Counted from the first letter of the stretch, positions 36,540 to 49,512 are shown. The stretch: DNA of 64,000 nt from Strobilurus pachycystidiatus (GCA_019915135.1 JAHLMK010000023.1:248001-312000), one strand, 5' to 3'. Notes: generated by a model from the sequence alone, not told the origin. Numbers and translations are program-made.

Positions 36540-38324
36540 ATGGCAGGCGTACCGCTGCTCGAAGCATTCCCCGCCCCACCTTCTTTTATCCCGCCATCCC
36601 CCTCGCCATCCGCCACACTTTCTTTCAATCCTCCCCCATCGCGCCCCCCGGCCTCACCTTTGCCGCCGGTGCCGGGTCCATCCCGTTTCTCCTGGCAAGA
36701 TGCCCACCGTCTTCTCTCCAGCAGGGAAGACTCCATATCCAACATTTCCATGCACGACTTGCCGGACGACGATGACGATGACGACGACGACGTGAACGCA
36801 ATTACCACTACTACTCGAGCTGCGGCTGCCGTGCAGGCAAAAAGAGCTAGCTGGCGAAGCACTTTTAGCGACCGCAGTGTCCGGCCCATTGCGTTATCCC
36901 AGTCTACTTCTTCTATTCCTACAGGGCGGTCGGGCTCTCCAGACATTCCGGACATGATATCGCGCACGCCCCGACCGCGGCGCAGTTCCTCCTCCACTTT
37001 CTCCAGCCGGCCCTCATCTACCTCACGTCCACCCTCCTCCACCAGAAGACGAGCTTCCTCTCCTATTGGCATGCCCTATGATAGGTCCAGCACATTTACT
37101 AATTCGACATGGGAAGAGGCCGACTTCATTGATGACTATGGCGAGCTCGAAAGGCAGCTGGAAGGCGAAGGAAGCGATTCGGACTCTAGTTTGGACTTGC
37201 ACACTCCCCTTCCGTGAGTTTCACACCTTGCTCGCTCGACTCACCAGACTCATAGTTTCACCAGTCACCTAATGGTGAAGCATGGGTTGCTATCCCCTAA
37301 CTCCAAGCTTCTTCCGAAATCAATCTCCATGGACTCCTTGACTAGCGACGAAGGGTCTGATCCGAGAGCGAGTTCGATTAGCCTTCGTGAGTCTGACAGA
37401 TAATGCTTCTCGCATTTATTACGGGTACCTGACCTGCATCTACCAGACTCCAAGACGAGCAAATCGATCCTTAAAGATTCGCGCGACACACCCCGTCGAC
37501 GAGTTAGACACAGGGATGGTAAACTCTTGCGTGGCGGTATAGGTTTGACAACTGGTCTAGGTTGGAGCGATAGGTGAGATTCTGACTTGTCGATAGTGCA
37601 TGAAGTCTGATATCTGCCCAGTGAGGATGAAGACGCACCTTCTCCACTTACTCGTCGTATATCATCGCTCAACCTCAAGCGTGCAACCAGTGAAGGCGGA
37701 TCAGAGGACAAGAGCCTCCGAATGGTTCGGTCATCATCGTCGAGCTTGGCATCAGGATGGCGATCCACGATGAGCTCAGGCTATACGATGCCACGGTCGC
37801 GACTATCGTCCTCATCTTCCATGTCCTCCTTCAACCCTCCACGTTCACGTGCATCGTCTTCATCCACATCGTCCTCGTATAATCATCCTCCCGTCTCACT
37901 TCGAGGCTTCGATAAGGTTTTCCAACAAGGACTCATCGAAGAAGGGGATGTTTACCGACATCCAACGCTCCCAGCAAGTCCGACACACACCCTCATAGAC
38001 AAGGACAAGTTGCTTCCCTCTTTACCGAATCCAAAGACTGGAAGTATCAGGCGACCCACCAAAGTCCAGCTGCGAGTAGACCAGCGAGCGAGGATGGGTG
38101 CCCCTTCTTCTACTACGAGCTCATTAGACCGCAAGCACAGTGAGGGCTCGTACAAGGGGGCACCGAAAGCTCTGAAACTCCCGACCAGCACGCGCATAGC
38201 CAGTAGCAACCCGCCCACAAGCGAGCGTCCAGTCCCTGTTCCGAAGGTGTCACTGATTGGAAGTGGTCCAAGACCCAGAACGGGTACGGGCATGGTGTAT
38301 CGGTCGAGTGGCGTCGCTCTGTGA
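36540..38324 (+). CDS. Ser/Pro-rich hypothetical protein
   Basis: Four exons: 36540-37213, 37265-about 37388, about 37448-37574 and about 37622-38324, joined by ordinary short introns in consistent frame; about 540 residues. Composition is dominated by Ser, Pro and Arg, with an early acidic run of ten Asp after MHDLP and repeated RPRRSSSSTFSS- and SRLSSSSSMSSF-type segments. Such sequence suggests a disordered phosphoprotein, perhaps signalling or cytoskeletal. Short conserved-looking islands are LHTPLPHLMVKHGLLSPNSK and VSLRGFDKVFQQGLIEEGDV. No domain recognised. Confidence 0.68.
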
Positions 38325-39077
38325 TGATGATAGAAGTGGTCAAGTAGAGAGACGAGGCTCATGGCTTTGATTTGGTTACCCACAGGATTTATACCACTAG
38401 TATGACAGTTCCGTGTTGTGTCCTTGTTCTCTATTTTTTTTTGTTACCGGATTGTTTCATCTATACCACACATTCAGCCTATCTCTCAGTTGTACACCAC
38501 ATTTCTATGCTCACTAGATTACTTACAAATAGTTGTAATTTTTGTCAATTTCGTCTTCGATAGTACTATTACTACTGCTACCATGTACTTTTCCTGGCAG
38601 ACCCGTCGAGGTCCGAGCGAGCGGCCCCGGTAAAGGGTGTGGTATGCCACTATAAGCCCAGGCAGAAGCGCCGAAGCTGATACAGAGAAAGTGCAGCCTG
38701 TCAATCACGAACAATGAAAGTCGAAACACCAGTCTCGATGCCATGGCCAGGAACGACCTCCCTCCCTCCGCTGTTTACCTGACTTCCGTATAGAACCAGG
38801 GGGATGGCCTGTATAGAACTCTGGATTTCATATGCGCACGACAGCTGAACGCGTAGCATTCTGACCCCCGGCACGGAGAACTCCCAGCATAGTCCTGACG
38901 ACCACCAGAGACCTCAGTCCATTGAATTTCAGTCATGTAGATAAGATATACATCATGTGCTGCGCTACCATCACGGTACAGCTTATCAAACATCACTGGC
39001 CTGGCCAACAAAGATGCAAGTTCGACTGAGAGTGATGAGGGTACCGTACCAAACGTCATGTTCCATGTAGGTGAGAC

Positions 39078-40854
39078 TCAGGCTGGCGACAAACTTGGAA
39101 TGGACTTCGTCAGAACATTCACAATTTCGGTATGTTCCGTTTGCCTCACGGCCGTGCCGTCAAAGTAGGTCGAGGTAACCCTCGCCTCTTGGAGATCCCA
39201 ATCCAAGAACTTGCGGGACTTCATGTCCATTTCGAACGCTCCCTGCGGCGACGACAGAGACGTGAGATGTGCCAATAAATTGACGAGGACATGACTTACC
39301 AATCGAGTCATCCATCTATCATCGCTATCGTCTTCTCCGTTGAGCTCTATGATGCGGATCCAAAAATCGTGTAGTTTGGGTAAATACTCGGCCAAGGCAT
39401 CGACGAGCTGAGGGTTCAAGGTGTGTACCACCAAGCTGAGAGATTCCAGCGACGTCGAGATGCTCATGAAAAGACTGAACGCGTTGAGAAGCACCTTCAC
39501 GCCCTGGAGTGAGAGGTACATGCTGACACCATACACGTCTAGATTCGTGACGCTATGCACGGGAGAAACAGTACGGTGTGTAGTAGACCACTAGAAGAGG
39601 AGTATTGAAGGACTGATAGAGCGTATAAGAGGCTAGGTTACGAACCTGATCAACAGCGAGCATATGGTGGAAGCCAAGACTGACGGAGCGCAGAGATGGA
39701 GGGAAGCAGGAGATAGCATCTACGACACCAAGTTCAAGGGAGTTCACAGTTAATTCCAGCTCCTCCAGAGCGCTTCCCCTCGCGGACGTCAACCTGGCGG
39801 AAAGCTCCTTTACTTGGATAACGTCTAGAGCAAGCCCGTTGAGGCAGAGACGCGTCAAGGAATGAAGATTTCGCTGAATTCCGTTCAATGCCGGACTGAA
39901 CGAAGCAAGAGTTATGAAAAGTCCCAGGGAGTTCATAGAGACGAGCCCATCGCTGTCACAAAGTCGGGCAATGGTACGGTCAAGTTGCTCCAAGCGACCT
40001 TCATCGACATCCCCTCCATTGACTCCCCAGCTGAAGTCTGAGAGTGTCTCTTCATGCGCGAGAAGGACGCGGAGCAAGGCCTCCTCACGAAGGACCGGTA
40101 GAAGGAGTGACAGTTTCCGAAGACGGGGAATATATCCGAGAGATAGGACAGTGGGAGTGAGATCAACATGTGATGTCAATATGAGGGTATCCAAAGTCGA
40201 GCGCGCGTTATTGATGAAGCTTGCGAGGACATGGGAGGGATCATCCCCATGCATATCGCCCGTCCGGTCCAACAGAAATTCGACTGATTGTAGTGATGGG
40301 AATGTGTGGGGTATCGACATGTTCAGTAGGCTGCGAAAGCGCCCTGCTGGAGCAGTGAGGGAGAGTACGCGCAAAGTTGGGGCAAGGCGCCTCCATGCTG
40401 CGCAGAGGAATGGAACCAGATCATGCGAGAAGATGTGATCGCGGCAGTTCACGTGAAACTCGTGGACATTCTGCATCCCGTGAAGAGCCCGTGTCATAGC
40501 CAGAATGATTTCATCGGAAGAGTATATCGTGGAACCGCGGCGATGGTGGGAAGTAAAAACGGCGAAGGTGTCGACGTTCAGGCGTTTGACGCGTCTAGCA
40601 ACAATCGGGTCTCTGGCGATGCAGTCGCAAGGTTTTAGCTAGTAATCACCACAGGAGATGGGAACGTACCTAAGTCTCTCCAGGAGGGCCATCTTCTCGT
40701 CGTCGAAATCATTGAAATTGACGTGACGATACTTCCTGTTCATAGATATACAGTATAGAGCGCGGTTGACTCCATAAAGTGTGCGAAGATGCCCGTCGGG
40801 AACATAGACCGAAATGCATTCCCAAATGTCGTAGGGCAACTGGACGCCAGCCAT
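39078..40854 (-). CDS. F-box-like/LRR hypothetical protein
   Basis: N-terminal exon 40854-about 40670 encodes an F-box-like start, QLPYDIWECISVYVPDGHLR. It is joined by AG|GTACGT to a second exon beginning DPIVARRVKRLNVDTFAV. The body has degenerate leucine-rich repeats such as SLQSVEFLLDR, LRKLSLLLPVL, LTRLCLNGLAL and LEELELTVNSL. Four or five exons. The 3' end is uncertain: reading on in another frame gives SLSLTYMEHDVWYGTL, so the last exon may extend past 39078. Probably a substrate adaptor of an SCF ligase. Confidence 0.6.
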
Positions 40855-41335
40855 GTTACAGTGGATCGGAGAAGGGGTGTGCTTTGAAACGATGGTTCAG
40901 CATGAGAATGCAGATATTTAAGTTAAGACAGTGGGAGAATGTTGGGGTTGATTGCTGACGTCCATGATCAGAGATAAGCATCCCCACGATAACGTGCAGA
41001 TGGAGATAAGGCAGCGGTCAGAGTAGGCAAGGACTGACTGACTTGTCATGGTTCAGATGTCCTTCTGGAGGTAAGCAATTGGCAAGGTGGGGCAGTGTCC
41101 GTTCCGTGGATTCAACAGGACACGGATATCCGACGGAAAACGATTGAAAGCAGACGAGCGGCCGGCCACATTGCGTTATATGAGAAACATATGACGTCCC
41201 AGAGTCGTCCCATTATGTCCAATGCTTCTTGTAGGGCCATGTAGGTAAATGAGCGTTGCAATGTATCAAATCATGAAGTTTTCTGGTTCGACGTTGTCAG
41301 AGGACTAGACCGCGTCGAAAAATCTAGACGATACT

Positions 41336-42527
41336 TCATACAATCTCCCAATTAATTTTCTTTCCAGACCAGAACGGAACCACACGTTCCTGCTCGAAGG
41401 TATACTCCTCGTCGACCAACCGCCCTTCGACCTTTCGAATTTTCACCTCCGTACCCTTAGGCGCTGGCTGCTGATAGAATTCGCGACCAAAGTTACTGAC
41501 GAAGTCCTCCAGTTTGTCAAGTTGGCCAAAGGACTCCAAGATGTGTGCAACAAGGGGAAGAAGTATAGGCTGAGTGTATATTCCTGCGGCACACCCATGA
41601 GAAGGCGTACTGGTGGACTTGGTATGGGGAGGATGGGGCGCAGAGTCCGAACCCAGAAAGAAACGTCGATGCCCTGGAGGATATGATTAATTTAAGAAAG
41701 AGAAGGCGTGGATGAAGATTACCTTCTGCTATGATCTCACGCAAGGCAAGTCGGTCATCAGGATATTTCGCCACAGGCTTGCAATAGTTCCATGCTTGAC
41801 CTGCCCAGTCATCAACAGTAAGTGCAAGGTGATGGGCGGTGATAGTGCAGGCGACGGTCTCGCCACATGATTTGACGGCTTCTACAGCAGCACGCGTCGT
41901 AGCATGTTCCAGAACGACGCGCAATTTGGGAAAGTGTTCGTGAATTGAAAGCAAATGCGGCAAGAACTTTGGTTCCGCGTTCAAGATGTGCACGTTCTAC
42001 GTAGGCGAGAGTCAACGTCAATATGGATTTGACTTCATTTCGACTTACTGTGTCTGCGTCAGATGGTATTTCGCCATGCAAATTCAAGACCATGCCAACC
42101 TCTTGCATGACCTCAAAGATGGGATAGTACATTTCGTACGATTCTATCCCGCCATCAGAGTTGGTTGTTACTCCGCGAGGGTACGACTTGACACCAACGA
42201 TGCCTGCCTTTCTCGCCTTGCGTATTTCGTCTGGAGTAAGGTCTGGCGAAAGGTAGAGAGTCATGAGATATTCAACACTGGGATCGATTTTTTTCAGCTC
42301 TTCTTGGTATGCCAACGCCTGTCCAGTCGAGGTGATGGGTGGTTTGAGGTTGGGCTGATTGAGGACATGAGCCAAGTGATTCGAATGACGGATAAGAATT
42401 TTTAAGATACCATAACATAGGCCAGATTGAATCCTCCCTTGCGGACATGAGGAGTAACTAGTTGGGAGAGTGCGCCTTGACGAAGATGGACGTGAAAATC
42501 AGCAGGAGATGTGATGGTAATTTCCAT
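41336..42527 (-). CDS. URA4: Dihydroorotase
   Basis: Third enzyme of pyrimidine synthesis, a zinc hydrolase closing carbamoyl aspartate to dihydroorotate, of the single-function PyrC/Ura4 type. About six exons. Motifs in order: ADFHVHLRQGALSQ (metal-binding HxH), GIVGVKSYPRGVTTNSDGG (Lys that is carboxylated), VLNLHGEIPSD, RVVLEHATTRAAVEAV, TITAHHLALTVDDW and FLGSDSAPHP (catalytic Asp). It ends VVPFWSGKKINWEIV. All active-site residues are present. Separate from the multifunctional URA2-type protein. Confidence 0.92.
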
Positions 42528-44640
42528 GATGAGTGTTCGATAATAGATCTATGTAGAGCGCTTTCCCAGGATCCCTAACGGGTATTCAAATATTCATGAC
42601 TCCGCTGGAAGCTGAGTTGGCCACGCTGAGTGTACTGGTTCCGGATGCTTGCTCGTGCTGATCCTGCAGCCGTTGATGTGATATCTAAGCTCCCACTACA
42701 TGTCATTGCTCCAGAACTGAATGCGAGCCTTGAACAGAACAAAGGCAGTGGCCGAATTTCCTGCCGTTCTGCTGCCGATACGTTGCCGTCTCAACAGATA
42801 GCTCTGTCCTGCTCGGCCGATCTAAAGTGACGTGGCCGGCCAGCGCCAAGCATCGCGGCCGGCCGCGATATTTGATAAGTACAGGTTCTGTAGCCTACAG
42901 TACATACCACAGGCTGAAATATATGGGCTCACTGCTATCCAAAACCTGCCGCACCTAAGCCTCAGACCCTAGCTGCGAGATCGACCCAGTACCTCTGGGA
43001 GCGACAGGTTCTATTATCGTCGCGTAATGGCAGGTTTATTTCTGCCGTCACCACCCTCGCCGCCCCTCCTCTCGCCTCGCTCTCGCCTGTGCGCTTCAGT
43101 TGCACGGCGGCATCCTTCTGCCCGCTCTGCCGCATGTGACAGGTTTATCCGAATTTTTTCGGTTCTCGCTGGCAGGTCTACTGACCTGCGCCCTCATATC
43201 GGCAGCTGGCAGGTAGGTTTATGCGATTCTTTTCGGTTCTCGCTGGCAGGTTTACTTACCCGCACACTCATATCGGCAGCGGCAGGTTTAGAAATCGATC
43301 CCAAATCCGGAGGAGGGGGCGCTCAGGTTCACTGACCTACACCCTTCTCAGCTCCGCGGCAGGTTCAGAATCTGGATCCAATTTGGTGGCCACCCAGGTT
43401 TACAGACCTACGATCGGTTTTTTAGCACCGGTAGGTTCAGAATCCCCTTCATTCGATTGATCAGGTTTACGTACCTACACCCTCGCTCTCGCCTGTGCGC
43501 TTCAGTTGCACGGCGGCATCCTTCTGCCCGCTCTGCCGCATGTGACAGATTTATCCGAATGTTTTCGGTTCTCGCTGGCAGGTCTACTGACCTGCGCCCT
43601 CATATCGGCAGCTGGCAGGTAGGTTTATGCGATTCTTTTCGGTTCTCGCTGGCAGGTTTACTTACCCGCACACTCATATCGGCAGCGGCAGGTTTAGAAA
43701 TCGATCCCAAATCCGCAGGAGGGGGCGCTCAGGTTCACTGACCTACACCCTTCTCAGCTCCGCGGCAGGTTCAGAATCTGGATCCAATTTGGTGGCCACC
43801 CAGGTTTACAGACCTACGATCGGTTTTTAAGCACCGGTAGGTTCAGAATCCCCTTCATTCGATTGATCAGGTTTACGTACCTACACTCATTTCGGTAGGG
43901 CCAGGTTCAGAAACCCAAACCCAATGCGACCGGTATGCCGGCTGGGTCTCCCATTAGGGTACGCTCGCTCATCTGTCTACTTCCTAAACATTGCTAGCAA
44001 AGGTTCAAATTTCTTCTGCCGCCCCTTACCTCGCTCGACTTCCTTCTTGTTGCATTGTTTACCGTTCGCAGGTTTACTGGCCTGCCTCACGTGTAGGTTC
44101 ATGAACCGACAAACAGGTCTGTGTACCTGCCGATGATTGACGGCAGGTTCTTTCTCTACCAGTCAGGTTTATTGACCTGTCATTGGCGCCCAGGTTCATG
44201 AACCCGCCCAGTCTCAGGTGCGTTTATTTTTGCAGGTCCTACGCCAAGCTGACCTGTCGTTTGCCACCAAATTCACGGACTCGCAGAATCCCAGATCGGG
44301 AGCGCATCTATCGTTGTAGGTCCTACGACAACAGTCAGGTTTACTGCCCTGTCGTTCGCCACTAGGTTCACAGACCTGCCCAGTCCCAGATTGATAGCAT
44401 ATTTGTCTCGCATGACCTGTTCGTGGGTTACTGTTTCTCACGGCAATCAGGCCTTGCAAGTGTGCTACAGCGCAATATTGTGTGCACATAACGACACTGC
44501 AAGTAGATCTGCTCTGTACTACTTCCCTGGGTTTGCTGACCCGAGGCTAGCTGACAGGTTCTTGAATGCACTCACTCTGGATTTGGTGGGTTTCCCACCC
44601 CATCGATTGTCGCAGGTACAGTACTGACGTCTTATACAAG
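42528..44640. other. Gene-poor, repeat-rich region
   Basis: No believable gene. Contains the perfect 18-bp palindrome ATCGCGGCCGGCCGCGAT at 42852-42869, the 400-bp tandem duplication at 43081-43886, and dozens of AGGTTTA/AGGTTCA motifs. Many of those motifs are followed 4-6 bp later by GACCTG or ACCTAC, forming quasi-palindromes. Open frames here are side-products of the repeats. Confidence 0.7.
43081..43886. repeat. 400-bp tandem duplication
   Basis: 43081-43480 and 43487-43886 align with a constant offset of 406 bp and about four substitutions. Each unit also contains a diverged internal repeat of about 80 bp beginning TTCGGTTCTCGCTGGCAGGT and ending CTCATATCGGCAGC. The high identity indicates a recent event. 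Confidence 0.92.
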
Positions 44641-44641
44641 C

Positions 44642-44839
44642 ATGGCAGGTTCAACAGCCTCGCAGGTTCCTCAAACGGGACAGCTGGCTCGGTCGTATCG
44701 TGAGTTCTTTCATTCATTTGTTTGCTGAATCGTCTCGCCTATTCACTGTACATTCACAGCCGAGCTACCACTACTACGGGGATACAGTAACGACCGTCTC
44801 AAGTTTCATACCATAGCGACCGATAATATTTGTCCTCTC
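44642..44839 (+). pseudogene. Possible 5' remnant of a gene
   Basis: An ATG at 44642 opens MAGSTASQVPQTGQLARSY. A plausible GTGAGT...TCACAG intron then gives PELPLLRGYSNDRLKFHT before a stop inside the convergent F-box gene. It sits at the right edge of the repeat-rich region. Looks like a truncated coding start, but chance cannot be excluded. Confidence 0.25.
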
Positions 44840-46202
44840 CTCTAGTTCGTGATAGCGCTTCACCGTCTGTCCACCCTTGTGAATTTTGCTCATGCATTTG
44901 GAGGATACCTTTCTCAGCCATTCACCATGAATTTCCACCTTTTTCGGCGTCCTCGCCATGAAGAAAACCCTTAGGTCGTCAACTACTCCGCGACCCCTCA
45001 GACTTTGCACCCAGGTTGTAAACTCGCCTTGGCAGAAAGTAGCCATGTTGAGCCACTCTTCTCTGCTAGGAATCTCGATTCCAACGTCGATCGTGAACCC
45101 GATATGCAGGCATTCTACGCGTTCGATCGTGCGCAAGGTCTTGATCATGCCAAGGGTATCTCGCACTGCGCCCCAAACTCCCAGGAAGGTGAGTGCCGTG
45201 CCTTTGAGGTTTACCTCCGTCTCCCATCTCTGAACTCCACCTAAATAGACTGAGATGAGAATCGGAGGCCCAGAGATGAACAACAGTAATCATACCTCGG
45301 TATCGCTTTGTGTCCAGCGTCAATGTTCTCAACGTCCGGCGGGATCCTTCCACAAGGGAGTTGACATCGCTGATGCTATACTTATTTGTGATCATCCACT
45401 TCAGTCTCTTCAAACCTGTAATGCTCTTCCACCATGCTTCGAAGCAGAACACTGTAGGTCCAGCCCAAAATGTCACGCCAAACTCCACATATTTCAGCGA
45501 GCGTAGTGCGACCTGAGCCTTCGACCACCGTGTTCTCCACTGCTCTCGACCAAGCGGAGGGAAGATGAACTTGTAGTGAGGATTGTCCCGATCGCTTATG
45601 ATGGACCCGGTCGACTGGACTCCCGTGAACGAAAGTACTCTGAGGTTGGGAGTATACGGGAGAACAAAGGCGAACAGACCCGGTAAAGATATGCGCCCAT
45701 TTTTGAAGGTAAAATACCTCAGATGAGGGAGTGAGTCCTTGTCGATGTTGTCGAGAAGCAGTGAAGTGGATGGATAAAGGCCGTTTTTATGGTTCCAGTC
45801 CAGCAATTGAATGTCTACCATCTCTAGAGACGACAGCGTTCGGAAACAGGACACGAGGGCCATGATATCCGGCAACGAGGACGGTTCCTCGCTCTCCAAC
45901 AGCAACAACGACTTCACCCAGACAGCGAGGTAGGCGTGCTTTGGATTTCGGATCGTCTCATGATATTCAAGAATCTACTCAGTGGGCTGAACATTATTTC
46001 ATCTATTTCTGACCATTTTTGCACGCACCGTCGATGGCTTTATCTTCTTGATGACGACTTCACGGAAGACTAGAGGTCCCAGCCCGGCATTGGCTGTCTT
46101 GCTGACACTACGAGTGTCCCTCAACGATTGCATTCCGTCGCTGCAATCCTCCAGGAGATGTCGACCCATCTCAGTCCACAGTTCTGCCGGCCAGTCGTCC
46201 AT
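44774..46202 (-). CDS. F-box-like/LRR protein, paralogue A
   Basis: The first exon starts DDWPAELWTEMGRHLLEDCS, an F-box-like helix. The main exon begins near 45917 and the last exon near 45250. The central segment reads GLFAFVLPYTPNLRVLSFTG, then QWRTRWSKAQVALRSLKYVE, FGVTFWAGPTVFCFEAWWKS and ITGLKRLKWMI. The same spaced residues (W..RWS..Q..L.SL, WAG, WW, GL..L.W) occur in the gene at 62848, so the two are paralogues. Its start is 113 bp from the divergent gene at 46315. Confidence 0.65.
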
Positions 46203-46314
46203 GGTAGAGTGTCGCGTCGAAGTATAGTTAACCCAATTTGGGTATGGTTCAGGCGATCACTCAATTCTGCTGACTTATATAGCGGTTCCTTCCATCGAGT
46301 TACCTCCGCCCACT

Positions 46315-48170
46315 ATGAGCACCCACCCCTCTGCCTCGATAGGTTACATCCCACTCGAGCTGGTCGACACCATCATCGACATTTTGTGTTTACAAGACCG
46401 CCTCTATGCACATTCCCTCATTCTTGTGTGTCGTTCTTTTTGCAGAGCGCGCAAATACCTCTTCCGCGAGGTCACTGTCGATGTCACTTATTCATCTCCT
46501 TATCGCGGTACAGCTGGCCTGGACACTGTTCCTCGTGTTCATGTCTCCCGGCTCTGGAAACCGACACCCTGCACACACTCGCCGGAGGTTGTGCTTTCAT
46601 TCTTCCAGAACGTCGGCGAGAGGAATGCTCCTCATGTTACTCAGCTCACCTTTCGAGGTCATGGTCCTCGGATACGGCGTTTTGGGCTAGAGTCAGACAG
46701 ACTGTCGAACTTCTCCGACATGGTTCAACTTTTTCCGCGCCTTCAGTGTCTTTCCTTTCGGGATTTTGACCTTCTCCCCATCACCCTCCCACCCGCTCAG
46801 CCCTCCATATCTCATTTCACATTCGACCATAGCATCGCCTGCCCCGCAGCTCCCTTTCATAGCCTTTTGCTCACTCTGGGGAGCATTACGCACCTGACTC
46901 TCATTGGCAGCACAGTCATCGATGGCGTTCCCGAATGGAAGCGTCGACCCTTTACGTTCCCCAACATACGCGTCTTGTCTATTACTGTCCGCCGATCCGC
47001 TCTGGAAATGCTCCTTTTCAGGGATTATTTCTTCCCCGCTGTCGCTGAGCTGCACATTACCGCGCCAATGCTCCACATTCAAAACATGGCCCGTGTCCTC
47101 AAACAAGCCTCATCCAGAGTGACCTCGATGTTCTTTTCCTTTGGTGAGCCCTTGACTGAATCAGAATCTTTTGTCTCATACTATTAGCAGCTTTTTTCCC
47201 CTACTATACTCCGAATGGACATTACAGCTATTCGTGGTATCAGCCCCCCGGTCCGTGGCCAGAGATCTTTGCGGAGATGCCCCTACTTCGGGACATCTCT
47301 GTTCGTCTTTCTGAGCCGGACTTATATGGACTGGGCACTCTCCTCAAGAATCTTCCCTATCCTCAAATCGAGACTCTCAGCATTCGCTTGCTTCTTTCCG
47401 GAGAGGTTCTCGAGGTTGCCGAGGGATTCAATAAACAGCTCGTCAATCATCGCATGGCTTACGAGGCAATCCAGGCCATCCGCACCACCATCTATCTCCT
47501 ATCATCCCTACCAACATTCCGCGGACCGGCCCGTCTGACTGTTGGACTGGATGTGGCATTCTTGGACATGTGGTCGTTCTATGATCGAGAGTGGTTCTTT
47601 GACCTCAGTACAGCCATTGTCGAACTCCTTGATCTTCCACCAGACAAGCTTCTCTTTGCGGTGGCGTCAGATACTGAACACCTCTTCTCAACAGAGGTGA
47701 GCGGTCGACAACGATTGGACCTCCGGGAAAGGTATTCGGCCATTATGGACGAGCACTACCAGTGGTCGCTCTACTACTGTCCCGATTTATGGAACAGCGC
47801 CGATGAGTATGGGAGTTGGCGGGACCCGACTGTCCGCCTCAATCTGATTGAAGCCAATAGCACAAATCTTCCGCTTCCGGTTCAGGAAGAGCCGCCAATC
47901 GACACTACGTACCCATATCAACCATCCGATACAAGCGACTGGTTCGACGATGTGACTCTTCCAATACAGATCTTTCCATGCTCTCTGCTTGAGGAGGATG
48001 GCTCGGACTTCGTCGATGGTTCTTACTTCACCTCTCCGACAAACAGAGCTGACCATATTGCAGACAGTCACTCGTCAACGTCGTCGCAGTCCTCCACAGA
48101 AGCCTCGTCAACGTCGTCGCAGTCCACAGAGGCTGATGCCAGTGGAGATTCCAATACAGAATCCTCTTAA
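46315..48170 (+). CDS. F-box protein
   Basis: Two exons, 46315-47143 and 47188-48170; the intron GTGAGC...CTATTAG keeps frame, giving 603 residues. The N-terminus IGYIPLELVDTIIDILCLQD then ILVCRSFCRARKYLFREVTV is a good F-box with the following helix. The middle has leucine-rich character; the C-terminal tail is Ser/Thr-rich (repeated ASSTSSQSS). Likely SCF substrate receptor, substrate unknown. The long second exon should not be read as an independent gene although it has its own Met at 47277. Confidence 0.75.
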
Positions 48171-48274
48171 TCGAACGATGGGGAAGACCACAGTGGGAAG
48201 AATGCCTCGGATCGCTCACAAAGTTGAATGAGGGGGGCTACAGCCGGTGTTGCGCAAAGAGTATAGAATGTCAA

Positions 48275-48961
48275 CTAGGTACTGCTATGCAAATCAACCA
48301 GTCTCGCCAACCGTTCAATTTCCTGTTGTTGTTTTTCGATCGTCATGGTAAGGTTTCCAGCCTCTTCCTCTGCTGCAGCCCTCTTTCTTCTCTCCTCGGC
48401 CAATGCCTTCTCACGATTGATAGCCTGCTTACGCTCGGCCCCCTTCAAGGTGGTGAAGATATCCTGGAACGACTGCTCTGTATCATTGACAAATTCGTTG
48501 GCATCAGCAGCGAATCGAGGCGAGATATAGCTAGTAAACGGAATGGAGTCGTGACGGTGTTGAGCAACAAAGTATATCCAGGAGTCGGTCTCAATGGCCA
48601 ACTCTTCGAGCTATGCAACGATGAGTGGAACCGTTGACACAATGCCTGGCGACTTACACGAGGAATGATCTCTCGGAGACTAGCACCAAACCGCTTCTTG
48701 GAATCCGAACTGCTGTCAATGACAGGACGAAGGGGCCTTGGACGCAGCACCTCTCGATACAACACCGTCAACAACGTACTACAGAGTAATAGAATCCTTA
48801 CCATAGACTTTATCGCCGCGATTGACACCAGATACCAGGCCATAGATATTGTTAGACTTAGAAGCCCGGATTCGTCTTCCATGGCCGTCGACTTTGGGTT
48901 TAGGGCGAGCAGTGGACTTTCGCGCTCCTTGGGGAGATGACATTGGCTGTGGGGACGACAT
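48275..48961 (-). CDS. Small protein with C-terminal coiled coil
   Basis: Three exons: 48961-48802, 48752-48658 and 48610-48275, with phases that fit exactly (donors GTAAGG and GTAAGT), 196 residues. N-terminal half is basic (GARKSTARPKPKVDGHGRRI) followed by VLRPRPLRPVIDSSSDSKKR. The C-terminal half runs SFQDIFTTLKGAERKQAINR into a charged coiled coil and a leucine-spaced end (IEKQQQEIERLARLVDL). No known family. It converges on the F-box gene at 46315 with a 104-bp gap. Confidence 0.6.
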
Positions 48962-49512
48962 CGCAACAGAAGGTGGCGTTTCCGGTCCAATAAATATCCA
49001 ATAAATATCTCAATGTCGAACTGCAATCGAATTCGGAGTTTGCCGATCAACATCAGACGTACCTCTCCTGACACGTGCTTGATGTAGCTTTGATCTTCGA
49101 AGTTCTACTGTCGTATTTGGACTGCGATGACTTTGAAATGTGGCAGCGGTGCAATCCTTGCTGAGAGCTTTCGTATTTTCTACCAAGCAGCCACAAGATG
49201 CAAGAGGACAAGTAGCAAGCATCTTCGAATCAGGCCCAACAAAGTTCCACATGTAAGTGGCAGCCATGCGCGCATTGTCGCACTTTGTAACTGTTCTGAA
49301 TTTCAAAAGATACTACCCCTATGACGGAGACAATATTTTCTTCTGTCGAATTAGCGCAAAATATTTGGTTGGTAAGTGGCAGAGAACGTCCGAATATCCC
49401 CATTCTCATATCGCTGTCTAGGGTCTCTATTTTCTCCGACTAGTGTTTAGAACCTCCTGCTCCGACCCGCTCTTAGAACCTCGCACTCAGCCTGATCGCT
49501 TTTTTCGATACG

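Noticed and set aside
43027..43830. Repeated plus-strand frames beginning MRFFSVLAGRF and similar
   Set aside because: They arise from the 400-bp tandem duplication and break between units; no gene-like extension.
47277..48170. Independent second gene starting at Met 47277
   Set aside because: A clean GTGAGC...TTAG intron joins it in phase to the F-box exon upstream.
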